This document shows positions 32,999 through 45,084 of a stretch of 64,000 bases of DNA, one piece after another (the first letter of the stretch is position 1; the number at the start of each line of letters is the position of its first letter). The notes beneath the pieces are model-generated. The model made no database searches, was not told the origin of the DNA, and saw nothing but the letters and a program-made list of their open reading frames with translations. Both the position numbers and the translations under genes were made by a program. This DNA comes from Cristatella mucedo. Its lineage: Eukaryota; Bryozoa; Phylactolaemata; Cristatellidae. The stretch is taken from assembly GCA_009760855.2 (NCBI GenBank), contig WPIO01000053.1:1138501-1202500 (forward strand). The letters are read 5' to 3'.

Positions 32999-33077
<79 letters not shown>

Positions 33078-33277
33078 CTCTCTCTCTCTCTCTCTCAGCC
33101 TCTCTCTTTTCTCTCTCTATTTTCTCTCTCTATTTTCTCTCTCTCTCTCGCTCTCATTCGCTCTCTTTCTCTTTTCTCGCTCTCTCCCTCGCTCGCTCCC
33201 TTGCTCTCTCTCCCTCTCTCTCTCTCGCTCTCCCTCTCTCTCGCTCTCCTCTCTCTCTCTCTCTCGCTCTCCCTCCC

Positions 33278-33323
<46 letters not shown>

Positions 33324-33347
33324 CTCTCCTCTCTCTCTCTCTCTCTA
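32813..33347 (+). repeat. Long CT-rich microsatellite, ~530 bp
   Basis: Dozens of CT units broken into tctctttgtc, tcgctctc and tattttctc variants. The longest low-complexity tract in the window; not coding. Confidence 0.98.
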
Positions 33348-34329
33348 GCTTGGATAGGTATGGACGACAAGCCATCTCAGGATAGATGTAGAGGGCAAGG
33401 AGTAAAACGCATGTACTTATTTTGAGCTATGGGCACTGTGGGATTGATTCCGTGATCTGCTGCTGCCAGGCTGTCTGCCTGGTTCTGTGCATCGGAGCTT
33501 TGCTTCTGCGAATCGCTCGCCAGGCTGCTTTGAACCGGTAGATGCGCCAGCATGATGGTCGCGTGACCATCAGACCTAGAATCGTCGAGCGTACCAAGTT
33601 TTGCACGAGGAATTTAGTTGCCGATGCAGTGTGTTTATTCCTGCCCAGTGCCGTGGGTTGTAGTGTAAAGAAATGGCTGCGTAGCTGCGGCTTCGGTAAC
33701 TTGAGTCCTTTCTCATGAACACGGCCCTCGCAATGGTGCTATTGCTTGCACGGCCGCCAGACAGTGTACGGTAGGGCTAGCCTCGCGAGCAGCGATGTAG
33801 AAAGTTCCAACTTATGCAGCTTTGCAAGAAAGGGTGCGACAGGGTTTTCAAATCTCAACTAAACGCATTCCACAATGCCTATTTTAGACTCTCTCCTGAG
33901 TTAACACCAGCGCTTGTCAATCGCAGTCGAACGCAGTCCTGGCTGAGCGATCCATCCGAGTATTGCCGCTACCGAGTATCGCTTATCGAAATACTGAATA
34001 ATGCATAATACTTCATCCTGGTATTGCTAACGAAGGGTACCAAAACTCGGGAGCCTCTCTGAGGCGAGTACGGCAGGCAGCGGCAGCGCTGGTGCAGCAA
34101 CGAACCCTCGGGAACGAGGCTATATCCGCCTCGCCTCTGGCTGCGAGGCGACGCTTTCTTCTAGTACCGCGTCTGTGCTTTTCCTCATTTGACGCGCGGC
34201 GCGGTAGCAGCACCTCGGCTTAAATCACTCCGACGTGCAGAAGTCACGACGCTGCAAGAGTCCAAGGAAATCTAGCTGAACTGGCGGTTTCGCCGGTTTC
34301 AGCTTCTTCTTCGCGCTCTTGGTTTCAGG
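33348..34329. other. Unassigned sequence
   Basis: Between the long CT tract and a LINE-B copy. No convincing gene; only short frames. Confidence 0.45.
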
Positions 34330-34735
34330 TCCTCTTTGGAAAATAAATGTTTCGTTCCATTCTAACGCTTAAAGATCGTTGGCGACAAAAGCTTCGGCTT
34401 ACCTGTAGGTCCTAGATTTTAGAACTCGCTTCCACAATTCTTAAGCAACGACGTCTACTCTCGTGCTGCCGACAGTGGCGCATCCTTTCCAGCCGTCCTG
34501 AGCAGCTACGTCCATGTCATTCCACTTCCTCAACTGTTCTCCGGACTCGGCTACGCTTCTGACATTCCCTTAGTTACGTGAGATGGAGTCCGTTGGCTAC
34601 CGAATGCGTTCCGAAAGTGACTTAGGCTTTGAGTTCGCTATTTAAAACTCCCCTGCATAACAACCGCATAGTTCTTGCGGCTTTGTGGAGTTTAAGACAA
34701 AGATATTGAAAGCATTAGATTATATTGAGCACTTT
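34330..34735 (+). mobile_element. LINE-B, old 3' part
   Basis: Diverged copy from LKIVGDKS (34368) to the 3' UTR and a decayed tail at about 34730. All landmark motifs are in order. Confidence 0.75.
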
Positions 34736-35064
34736 TGTCGCAGCCGCCTGCAGCTAAGAGAACAAGAACAAGTCGGGAGAAGCAGCAACAACCGCCACGA
34801 GAATCAAGACCTGTCAGAAGTGGCCGACGCCGCCGCGAAGAGCTGTAGTCTGCTGCAGTAGAATGCAGTCACGCATCGTCCGGACTTCTGTATCACGAGG
34901 GTGAGTTGACAGATACCTAACAAGAAATGTATACATTGTCAGCCCGTGCATATGCAGCTCGGGTTTTACTTGACCTACCCTAAAACGGCACCGGTACGTG
35001 TTTTTAGTAGTAAAGGTGGCGGATGTTGGGTAGAGCCGAATTCTAGGCAGTGGATTAGTAATAG

Positions 35065-35925
35065 CAATAAGAATAATACATTTGCATAGCGCCGTCAGAG
35101 AACTCTATCCTTTTTAGGTACTTTACATTTGCTGTAACGGGAGGTTGATCAAATGGTGAAAGGTAACATGCACAGCGTCAGCGTGCGAATATGGTTAGCG
35201 GTAGCATGCACAATGTCAGCACGCATAAGCGCATTAACGTAAAAATCACAAGGACCCAATAAATGTAGTCAAAATTTATGTTTTTTTAGATTTTTTCTAA
35301 ATTTCGTCAAGTCAGCAGATGTCTTGATATCAGTCTAGAGTAAGTTCCGGGTTTTTGGTGCATGCAAACTAAAGGTATGGTCTCTAAAGGAATTGAAGCC
35401 GGTTCATGGCACCGCTTTACGATCGAGTCGGTGAAGCGGGTGGTACATTTCCTAGGCTAGTTTAGGAGCAGGTCCGATAGGTTGGCTGGCTGGAGCCAGA
35501 GAATGAAGGTGCCTAAAAGTGAGTGACAAAGCCTTGAAGTCAATTGGCTGCTTGATTGAGAGCCAGTTCAGGCCGGCGAGAAGTGGTGTGCTGTGGCAAC
35601 TGCAACGCTCACGACAGACAAGAGTAGCTGCAGAGTTTTGCACCAGCTGTAAGCGCCTGATTTCACAGGCCGGTAGACCAGCAAGAAGTGAGTTACACAA
35701 GTCGAGCCGGGATGTCACAAATGCATGTACCGATTTAGATTTAGATCCCTGTCTAAATTAAATTGAATTTGAGCAATTTTAGGTAGCTGAAATAAGGCAG
35801 GCTTGACTGTGGAGTCGGTGTTGTGGCCTTGCGAAAGGTCATTCTGGAAAGGGTCACATACATTTCGTGTAGATGCAACAGTAGACAAGCTAGCAGCACC
35901 AATTTTGAGTGTTAATTTTTCCAAT
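35065..35925 (-). mobile_element. LINE-A, old copy
   Basis: Antisense hairpin, 3' UTR and ORF with recognisable [20 protein letters not shown] and LVQNSAA.LVCRE. Many stops and substitutions. Bounded at 35925 by a SINE-1 copy. Confidence 0.85.
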
Positions 35926-36094
35926 TAGCCACACTAGGTAGGGCGGTTGCTTTTCACGACCACGGTCCCGAGGTCGTGGGTTCGAATCCTGCTGTGTGCG
36001 ATCCTTCATTGCCCCAGCAAGCGTAGTTTATAGCCGTAAAGGCTCTTCTGTCGTATACAACAGGGGCTGTTAAATCAGCTAGCATTTATTTATG
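35926..36094 (+). mobile_element. SINE-1, slightly 5'-truncated
   Basis: Begins at cacactaggtagggcgg. Perfect B box ggttcgaatcc, body, gtcgtatacaac variant and an atttattta tail. Abuts a LINE-A copy. Confidence 0.9.
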
Positions 36095-36465
36095 AGATAA
36101 TCTGTGGCCTAGGCAGCCTTAAAGCTGAAGCGATGAATTAGGCAACCAGCTGAGCTCCAAGTGTTTGCCTTGGTATTTGAGCTGAGTTGTGCTCTGGGGC
36201 ATTGAGGCCTGCAGGAGCTGGTGCACGTCACGACTGCTGTTGAAGGCCTAGCCTCCATTGCTGTCAAATATACTCTACTCTACGGATATGGACTATCAAT
36301 TGGAGTCCCTGTCTAATTTAATCGTGCTGCTGCCATTCGTGTAATTAGTTCGCTACCACGTAGCATGCTGGACGTTGCTCAGTACGAAGTGAACAGTAGA
36401 TGGCCCGAAGCTACTGGAATACCTGGCACAGCCACCCTCCACCCGGTCACTTGCCCTTTAGCTTT

Positions 36466-36600
36466 CCGGTCATCTCATTGGTCGCCATCCGGTTACTACT
36501 TACATTTCATTGGTCGCTATTCAGTTACTACTTACATGTCACTGATCGCCATGTATTACTACTTACATTTCATTGGTAGTCATCCAGTAGCTCCCAAGTA
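36466..36600 (+). repeat. 33-bp tandem repeat carrying ATTGG (CCAAT) motifs
   Basis: Four degenerate units of tcattggtcgccatccggtt followed by actacttacat. Each good unit has an inverted CCAAT box. Confidence 0.8.
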
Positions 36601-36821
36601 TTTTTGAGGCTTTGGACCAATAGTGGACAGCCCTACGACCTGTGCCAGCTACCGTGCACGACGGCCAGTAGCTTACTTCGTGACAGTAATACATTATATA
36701 AAAAATAATGTAGTTCATGCGCAATATAACATTACAAGAGGGCTCAATTACGCTGTCGCTGGCTCTAGAGATGTACCGCAGGACTCAAGCTCTCTATCAT
36801 AGGTTATTATTATTATTATAG

Positions 36822-36969
36822 GTCGATGAAGGCGAGCACATTGCCCCCTGGGCCAAACCAGGGCAGGGGGAGGCCAAGCACGCCTTCGGGGAAGCCACCC
36901 CACGCCTTGCGATCGAGCGCAGCCTCCCAGCAGCCACCTGCTGGCACTCTGCTCTCTAAATCCAAAGAG
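36822..36969 (+). other. Candidate internal exon
   Basis: A T/A-rich tract ending tatag is followed by 148 GC-rich bases open in two frames, then a donor-like GAG|GTAAAT. One frame is Pro/Ser/Gly-rich and ends SKSKE. No homology was recognised. The upstream tract may be an (ATT)n repeat tail rather than a true polypyrimidine tract. Confidence 0.15.
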
Positions 36970-37269
36970 GTAAATCCGAGGTTCGCGAACTCGTTGGCGA
37001 AGAGAAGCTCGATGCATGTCGTGTGACCTGAACACCTCTAGCTGAGCGCGGCTTCGCGGCTGAGATCAGCTGGCTGCTCATGATTTCAGAGGCGTCTCGT
37101 TATTTCAGTCCACGTGATCTGACAGATTGAGTGGCGAGCTAGCTGTTGTTGGTGGCGACTTTTTCCTCTCTTTTTTCCCTCTGGCGACTACCTCTTTTCT
37201 CCTTCGCGCGAGCCTGCGGCGCGAGGCACTTCCTGCCTAGCACTCCCCTTCTCGCTCTCGCTACTCGCC

Positions 37270-37515
37270 GCTGCAGTCTGTTGGCTGCCGAATCCGAAAG
37301 CCGCTTTGGAATGCAGTGCTCGCTAGGAAACTCTGCAGCCTAGCACCCATGTAGTCGGTGCGGCCTGATGCGAACTAGCGCGAAGAGACTCATGATAAGA
37401 CGCTCGCTGCTGTCATGCAGTATGTAGTGCCTCTCCGTTCGCAACTCCAAAAGGCCAAAAGATTGTAGATTATGTGCGTGTTACTCGGGAGAGTTTTCTG
37501 TAGCCAACTCAATGC
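37270..37515. mobile_element. LINE-B 3' UTR remnants in inverted orientation
   Basis: 37270-37360 resembles the + strand 3' UTR (ttggctgccgaatccgaaagccgctt). 37415-37512 resembles the same segment reversed (gtgcgtgttactcgggagagtttt). Degenerate. Confidence 0.45.
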
Positions 37516-37689
37516 TTTTGGTCCCTCTATTGTCATGCTCTGGCCATTGCTGCCTCTTCCTTAACGGGGTTGCATCGCCATTTGTGGCCGCCCTCTTTCC
37601 TTGGGCTTCCATTTAGCTGTGCCCTGCGAACAAGTAAATCCATTGGGAGGCCGATACTCCTCAAGTTCTTATACTCCTGTAGCTCCTTT

Positions 37690-38015
37690 ACCTACACTCA
37701 TACTCCTCCTTAAGTCCCTACAATCCGAAAATCCTGCTTCCTAAATTCATATACTCCAAAACCTAGGAACTCACTTTCGTCTGACAATGTGGCATGCTTT
37801 GCCTTGATGACATTTTAGATGGTGCGGAAAACCCAGCTGTGCCGCACAACATTCGCTCCTCTGTCCGTGTGTATTGCCGCTAATTCGTTCAATGCATGCT
37901 GAGATTGTGCATTGCACTGCTACAAAGTCGGCATGCTTCGTTTCCAGCAATATCTAAAGTACGTAGAGAGCGATTTAGTTCCCTTGAAGTGCTGTACTAA
38001 TGCTCTAATATTATT
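37690..38015 (+). mobile_element. LINE-A, very diverged 3' end
   Basis: Weak collinear similarity to the ORF end (cctaggaactcact for AWNSL), 3' UTR and a decayed hairpin before tattattatc. An old copy. Confidence 0.5.
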
Positions 38016-39147
38016 ATCACTATCGTATTTGAACGAGACATCCAACTGCCCACAGCATGCTACAATGTAGAGAGAGTCAGGTGGCACTCATCTAGTCAAA
38101 ACTGTCAGCCGACACGAATGCATAACCGAAGTTTGTATAAACTTCCACAATGACAGCACTAATATAAATAAAATAATAGTATAATAAATATAGTAATAAT
38201 AAATGCAATAATAGCAGCGCCATGATGAGTCTGGGGAGTCTGTATGCCTAACGCTGTGTTTAAACGGCAGACTTTCCCACAGATTTTGGACAGATTTCGC
38301 ACCGATTTGGGCTGAAGCGTCATCGTACATCACACCATTTTGGGGAGAAGCCTAGTCTGCAGAATCAGTAGAAGGAGAATCTGCCTCAACTTTTTGGCTC
38401 CTAGTTGGATCAGTTGACCAATCAAAACCCCGGGGCTCGTCACAAACACCCCATGGCCAAAATAAAAATGGCTGACGTTCGTAGGCTTGAGTATATCGAG
38501 GCAGTCAGAGCAAGTCCTTGAATATAGAATGTTTATGTGTTCTAACCAATGCTTGAGCATTTTCTACATAGAATACCCCGTGTGTCTATTTTATCAAATC
38601 TACGAACAAACCTGTCACACCACCTGAAAGTTGAAAGAGCTAACCCTTAAGATCGGTTCAGCACATTACAGATCGCTATGCACCCGCACACCTGTAATGG
38701 TGCACATTACTTGGTACTGCTCCTTTACGGGCAAAGATTTTTTTTAATGCTTACCTTCCTTTTAATTATATTCTCCTCCTACTACCCCGCAGTGATGACT
38801 GCAGCGGTGAATTACCTCCTGCTGGCATTGGCTTGGCGCCTTTCCGGGTAAACCATCTTTTATACCAGCCTCCCGGATTAGAGCACGGGCTGTGGGCGGG
38901 ACTAAGTTGGCCATAAATCTGTCATGGGCTGGACTAAATATGCCGTACGGACGTCCGAACTAGGAGGAAAGTAGGCGTCTGTCAGGAGGAAAGTCTGCCG
39001 TGTAGACGCAGCTTCAGAGATGCAATTCAACGAAGGTAAAAATATACCTTAACTTAGGTTTACATAAGAGTCAGCGTTGAGCCCCCCACGACCTTGGATT
39101 TATTCCTCAGCGAAACGGGCACGAACGAGGGGAAGTAGAACGAACGA
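38016..39147. other. Mostly unassigned sequence
   Basis: Contains an AT-rich run near 38160-38210 and a 40-bp LINE-A remnant at 38625-38665. Nothing else recognised. Confidence 0.45.
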
Positions 39148-39722
39148 CGCAGTTGCCTGTCACACCACTTCTTGCCGACCTGCACTGGCTCCCAGTCAAG
39201 CAACGCATTGACTTCAAGGTTTTGTCACACACTTTTAGGTCCCTCCACTCTTTGGCTCCAGCCTACCTATCAGAACTACACCCCACCAGGCTAAACATCG
39301 TACCACCTGCTTTTCAAAATCTAACTGTTTATCTATACCTCGTACAAACCTCAAATCCTTTGGAGACCGTGCTTTTAATTCGTATGCACCCAAAGCCTGG
39401 AACTCACTCCCGACCTGCGTAACGACATCTCCTGATATGTCAACATTTAAAAAGAAACTAAAATGCATCTATTTATCACAGCATTTAGTGGGTCCCTACG
39501 ATTTGTCCTTGATGAACTTACGCGTGCCGGCACTGTTGCATGCTGCCACTAACCACACTTGCCATCTGACCTTGTGCATGTCAACCCTAACACCATGTAA
39601 TTCTTGTTGTTTTATCGAGCATGCTACCACAAATAATTCAATCGCGTTTCCCTTTGCAGCATATGTAGAGGGCCTAGAAAGAGATTGAATTCTCTCAGGG
39701 TTCTGTATCAAATGTACTATTA
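39148..39722 (+). mobile_element. LINE-A, 5'-truncated
   Basis: Starts at [20 protein letters not shown] and runs through the ORF end, 3' UTR and hairpin (39660-39710). A frameshift lies near the HQAKH motif. Moderately diverged. Confidence 0.9.
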
Positions 39723-39734
39723 CCAAGTTGCTCG

Positions 39735-40255
39735 AAAAGCCTGGGCACGGATTCAAAAAGTCAGTAACGCCGACGAGCCCTGTCGCTGAGGGAGCCGGAA
39801 ATCGAGTGGGCGAGGCGGCCACCGCGGTCAAAAGGTAGCGGCTGACCTGCTGGTACCTGTATATTGGTCGTTTCGCCGCTGGATGTGAAGCAAGTGTCAG
39901 CGGGAAGTCAGCGGGAAGTGGCGCAATTTTGTGGTTGCGACATTCGGGACTAGCTGAGCTAGCTGCAGAGCTGTGCAAACAGCCCAAGCATTTATCGCAC
40001 GCAGGGCAGGAAGTCGTGTGAGTCGGGAGTTACAGAAGTCGGGAGCGCTCTCACCAATGCAAGGACAAGCCTGTGGAATCCACGCTGCGCATCCGAAGGC
40101 CAGAATTTTCGCAGTGTGAGTAGCTGAAAGTCGGCCAACTTAAAAGTGGATCCGAGAGGGTTATCTAGTATAAGCTTGGAATAGGTCAACGAGGTTTGAT
40201 GCATAAGCTACTGAAAATATTATGGCCGAGCCATTTTGAGGGTTAAATTCCCAGA
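39735..40255 (-). mobile_element. LINE-A, very diverged antisense copy
   Basis: Antisense similarity to the C-terminal half of the LINE-A ORF (gtcgggagttacagaagtcg for the SRLDFCNSL region, ttaaaagtggatccgag, ccattttgagg). No intact frame. Confidence 0.5.
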
Positions 40256-40311
40256 TTTCCTGGTAGCAATACGGTACGCTGCTTTTTGCTGAATCTCCGT
40301 GGAATCTGGAT

Positions 40312-40361
40312 AGAACACGAGGCCAGTAACAACCTAGATGTTGTTACTGGCCTCGTGTTCT
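40312..40361. repeat. Perfect 22-bp-arm foldback
   Basis: agaacacgaggccagtaaca... pairs perfectly with ...tgttactggcctcgtgttct around a 6-nt spacer (ctagat). Confidence 0.97.
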
Positions 40362-40967
40362 TTGAGAGTGGTTGATCTTGCGCGCTTGGTCCTCAAGCAA
40401 ATAGACTGGAGTCACATTTTGAGGACCGCTTTAACTTGTGATAATACAAATGTATTCATTAAATCAGATGCAATAAGGAGTTGTGTAGTTTGTGCCTACA
40501 TATAGAGCCCTGCGAATTCCTTGTTTCTAGCCTGGCTATGCGATGTAAGCAGAGTTTCCCATATATCTTCAGAACAACTGCCATCGAGGTGTATTGGTGA
40601 CTATAATGATTAATACCACTCTTGGTCTTGGTTACATGTCTGACCAGCACAAATGCCCTAGTATGTCCCTCACTGCGAAGTGTTATAGCACAGCTTTCCA
40701 CAAGGTTGTGAGTGTCATCTGTGTTACTGGTTTGGTTTTAAGTCTGTTGGTACACTGCTCTTTTATTTCATTCCGTACCTTTCATTGTAGCCGTGGAAGA
40801 TATACTGAGAGCTATGGAAGGTATTCCGAAATCGAATAAGGTGGATGGTAGGGACAAATGGTCGAGGTGCTTGATAAGGACTACGGATTCGACTTCCTCA
40901 CTTCGCAGCTTGCATGTTAGCGATGATAGAACAATACTAATAATTTTGGGAAAACATAGTGCTACCT

Positions 40968-41385
40968 GAAAGTTGAAAGAGCTAACCCTTAGGATCGGTT
41001 CAGCTAGGATCACTCCAGCGATGTCTGCGAGTAATCTAGGCGAACTATTCCAAAATGACGTGTTCGATGATCGCATGGCCATTGGGTGTTGCGGGTGGGC
41101 CTACTTTTAGTCAACGAATATTGCCGAAATCGGGTCCTTATTATATGAGAGTTCAGTACGATGCCAAAACTAGTTCTCGGGCTGTGGCATCGAGTCTAGA
41201 TCATTGCAGTTCTCTTTTTTTCGGGAATCCCGGCCTGCTTTCCTAATTTGCAAGCTCTGTTGCAGCGTTCTGGTTCGGCTCCGTCGTCCGGACCGTCGTC
41301 AATGGTTTAGCTGTCACATGACACCACGTCTGTGTGGGCTTCACTGGCTCCCTATCAAGCTTTGACTCGATTTTTCTGTTAATGG
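40968..41385 (+). mobile_element. LINE-A, old fragment
   Basis: Matches LINE-A from LERLTLKIGS through [17 protein letters not shown] and the [13 protein letters not shown] region with many indels. A 40-bp piece at 38625-38665 is almost identical to the start of this copy. Confidence 0.55.
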
Positions 41386-41739
41386 ATAGGCACGCGGTGC
41401 TGTACCCGCTGTACGCGATCGTACCTTCTACTTATTGCATTAAAAAAGTTTACCGGTAGTCTTGACTGCATTTTGTAAGCCAACACGTAAGGCTGCCGGT
41501 TGGCGCATGTGTTCGTTGATGGTTGTCAATACGTAGTCAGGTTATGACTATTTAAACATCCTCCGTAGTATAGAGACAGAAAGAGAGAAGAGGTTTGATC
41601 AGGCCGACCGGCAGGCAGACTCGAGGTGCACCCGCTTAGCGGTCGAAGAGAAATGTCTTTTGTTTGCCATAACAAGATGAATGTGGGTTCTTTGACTGTG
41701 TTTGACCTCGATGGGATTGGCCTCACAGCTGGCAAGCAA

Positions 41740-41788
41740 TTGGGTAATAATAATAATATATTTACTATTGCGCCCTCGGAGATCTGGA

Positions 41789-41852
<64 letters not shown>

Positions 41853-42690
41853 TCTCTATTTCTCTTTCTCCCTCCCTATCTCTCTCTATTTCTTTCTCTC
41901 TCTCCCCTACTTTCTTTCTCTCTAGGCAGTTTACAGCTGCTGTATATAAAGCATTACTAAGTACTTGGTGGTAACATCCGCCCGCAAGCAGCAGGCATAC
42001 CGAGCAGCAGACACGAGCAAGTAAGCAGGTACAGGCAAGCGAAGGACGGTTCACTGAGACCCACCATGTGCTGTAACTAAAAGGTGCGCTTTAAGCTTCT
42101 TTTTTAAGGGTCGTCATGTCAGGGGACGTTCTGGCGTGCGATGGTAGTGAGTTCCAGGCTTTGGGAGCATACGAACTAAAGGCACGGTCTCCAACGGTTT
42201 TGAGGTTTATACGACGCACGGCTAAACGATTCGAGTCAGAACAGTGGGTTGTACAATGCTTCACCTGGTGTGGAGTAGTTCTGATAGATTGGCTGGAGCA
42301 TGAGAATCAAGGGACCTAAAAGTAAGGGACAACACCCAACTTCGAACCGTTGCTTGACTGGTAGCCAGTGCAGGTCGGCGAGAAGTGGTAAGATTTAGCA
42401 GCTGCGACGCTCACGACAGACAAGCCTAGCTGCACAGTTTTGCACCAGCTGCAAGCGGCTGAGTGCACGGGCCGGTAGGCCATCAAGCAGTGAGCTACAG
42501 AAGTGAAGACGGGATGTCACAAATGCATGATCGACTTAGATATGGTATCCCTGTCTAAACAAGCCTGAATTTCAGCAATGTTATGCAGCTGAAAGTAGAC
42601 AGACTTGGCTGCGGAGCTGATGTGGTCATCTAATGACAGGTCACTTTGGAATAAGACACATAGATTTCGTGCTATTGCTTACTATCAGAG
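41740..42690 (-). mobile_element. LINE-A with CT microsatellite grown inside its 3' hairpin
   Basis: (ATA)n tail and the first hairpin arm at 41745-41785, then 41792-41927 of CT-rich repeat in place of the inner hairpin arm, then the second arm at 41925-41950. After that come the 3' UTR and antisense ORF back to DLSLDDHI at about 42660. Many stops. Confidence 0.88.
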
Positions 42691-43224
42691 GCAGACGCCA
42701 GCTGATATCCATGTTAGTGCCCATTCCCTTCCAGTTACAGCTGAATGCCTAACGACAGAATTACGGCAGGAGTAGGCGTTTCAGTATTATTTCTTCATTG
42801 TAACGCTACTTAGCAATTGTATTCTAGCACAATTTAGTAGAACATTTGATACCTTGGGGTTAGCTGTAGAGGTTGCCCGGCGAAGTGCTTACAATCAGCC
42901 AGACAGCAACTAGCATAGGCGGAAGCGCATGTAGGAACTTTCCCCCACAAAAGCAGCTATGTTTGGGGCAGCTACAATCGTAATAATAATGTGGATAGTA
43001 ATAATAGTAATAAGATTTTAGATATGAACCCGAAAAACTTGCCACCTGCTTTGCAAATCGAGGCAAAAGAAGTAATAATTAAGGGTTGACGGCGAGGAAG
43101 TAATCGTTCTTAGACAAGCTTGCAAAAGCGAACGAGTCTCATATTTAGGCCAGCATGCGAAAGCACACAAGATGAAAATACTGCTGACTTAGCAAACTCT
43201 TTGTTTAGCGAAAAAGCTATCCCC
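42691..43224. other. Unassigned sequence
   Basis: Short A/T-rich taataat tracts near 42980-43015. No coding frame. Confidence 0.45.
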
Positions 43225-43815
43225 ACCATCGCAAATGGCACATCACACCACTTCTCGCCGACCTGCACTGGCTACCAGTCAAGCAACAGATCGACTTCAA
43301 GGTTTTTTTGCTCACTTTTAGGTCCCTTCATTCTCTGGCTCCAGCCTATCTCTCAGATCTACTCGCCCACCAGGCCAAGCATCGTACCACCCGCTTTTCG
43401 GAATCCAACAGTCTACCAATACCTCGTACAAGCCTCAAATCCTTTGGAGACCGTGCATTTAGTTCATATGCTCCCAAAGCCTGGAACTCACTCCCAACTT
43501 GCGTCACAACATCCCCTGACTAGACCAAATTTACAAAAACCTAAAAACGCACCTATTTAGGACAGCATTTAGTGGATCTCTGTGATTCGTCCTTTATATA
43601 CTGATGCCTGCTGACACTGTGCATGCTGCCACCAACCACACTTGCATGCTGACCCTGTACATGCCACCCCTAACCATGTTATTCATGTTGTTTATCAAGC
43701 ACGATATCCTTCACCATTCAATCGTGTTTCCCTTAGCAGCAAATGTAAAGCGCCTAGAAAGAGATTGATTTATCCGAGGGCACTTTATCAAGCGTATTGT
43801 TATTCTTACTATTAC
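43225..43815 (+). mobile_element. LINE-A, 5'-truncated
   Basis: From the [14 protein letters not shown] frame ([15 protein letters not shown] in the coding frame) through [19 protein letters not shown], the 3' UTR, the hairpin and a decayed (ATT)n tail. Frameshifted near 43305. Confidence 0.9.
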
Positions 43816-44231
43816 TTAATTGGCGCTGCGTCAATGGAGGCGTTGGTAGAAGCCGAAGCCAGTTCCGGACTTCCGGTGCAGATCAACTGAAAAAACCGAT
43901 CGCCAACAGATTTCTACTTAGTGAGAGGAATATCGTGAGACGAACGGAATCCGAGTGAAAAGCCGAGGTAGAAGGAGTAGTAGGACAGTAGTAGTACGAG
44001 AGGATTAATGTAACTCTCGGTGATTTCTCCTCGTCAAGTGGAAATAAGACAGTTTTTGGAGGGGGAGGCGGAAGCACAGGAATAGGGGCCGCCCAGATCG
44101 CTGCCCCTTGTCGGGTGCAAATTCCCCCTCGCCGGCTGGCTCCGCTGCTGGTTGGGGCTACTGATTGCAAGTAGCGATCGTATGGCGCCGCCACAGCTTG
44201 TAGCGGCTAGTGGCGGCACTAATTCGGAGCT

Positions 44232-44418
44232 TAATAAATGAGTAAATCCTAGCTGATTAAACAGCCTCCTTTTGTATAGCGACAGAAGAGCCATTATGGC
44301 AATCACCGCCGCTTGCAGTGGCGATAAAGAATCGCCCATCGCAGGAATCGAACCCACGACCTCGAAACCGAGGTCGTGAAAGCAACCGCCTTACCTAAAG
44401 TGCCATCACGGCTCACCA
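44232..44418 (-). mobile_element. SINE-1
   Basis: Full antisense copy: aataaatga tail, ttttgtatagcgacagaaga, body, ggaatcgaacc (B box) and the cggctcacc head. Confidence 0.92.
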
Positions 44419-44823
44419 ATTAGATAGTGGGCAATCGCTAAAGCGCTGGTCACGAGGCCTGCATGCAGCCATTATTACGGGGACGTACTTGGAGGAGACG
44501 TTACACTCGAGAACTAACCCTGCGAAAAGATTTGCATAACCAGCCACGAGTTGTGCTCAACGATCGTAAGCAAGAGCTGCATGCGAATCGCCGCGCCATC
44601 TACCATGAGGGTATACGTTTAGTAATGTACGGAATGAACTCACTCGTCTTAGAAAGATGACCCGAAACGTGGCTGCCTCGAAGGCAGCCGAGCTAGCCAC
44701 TATCCACCCGCCTACTGAAATGCCTCCCACACAACATTGATGCTGTTTCTTCTCGGAGTGCCAGCGAGTGCTGGCCAGCAAGGACGGATGACCCCCAAGC
44801 AGTCGTCCGTATCGCATCTCGGG

Positions 44824-44926
44824 CGTCCTCCTCCTCCTCCTTCCTTCCTCCTCCTCCTTCCTTCCTCCTCCTCCTCCTTCCTCCTCCTCCTCCTCCTCCT
44901 CGCGGAGGAGGAGGAGGAGGAGGAGG
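44824..44926. repeat. Pyrimidine tract mirrored by purine tract
   Basis: (CTC)n-rich DNA turns at gcg (about 44900) into (GAG)n, giving a perfect hairpin of about 20 bp within a longer triplex-prone tract. Confidence 0.92.
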
Positions 44927-45084
44927 CTGTGCCTCCTGATGAAGCAATCGCGGCTGAAGTGGACGCTGCGTAATGCAGTTTATTCTGAGGGGTAAAGTAA
45001 TTCTGTTTCGGTTCCCTTACTGCGTATGGCACCGACCCACCGCACGCCGAGCTGACTACAACGCAGGCCTTCTGTATAAGGGAA

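Noticed and set aside
32780-33425. Ser/Leu and Arg/Glu repeat frames up to 201 codons
   Set aside because: Translation of a CT-rich microsatellite on both strands.
34862-34902. Short ATG frame ending at a GTGAGT donor-like site
   Set aside because: Only about 13 codons with no supporting context; too weak to call an exon.
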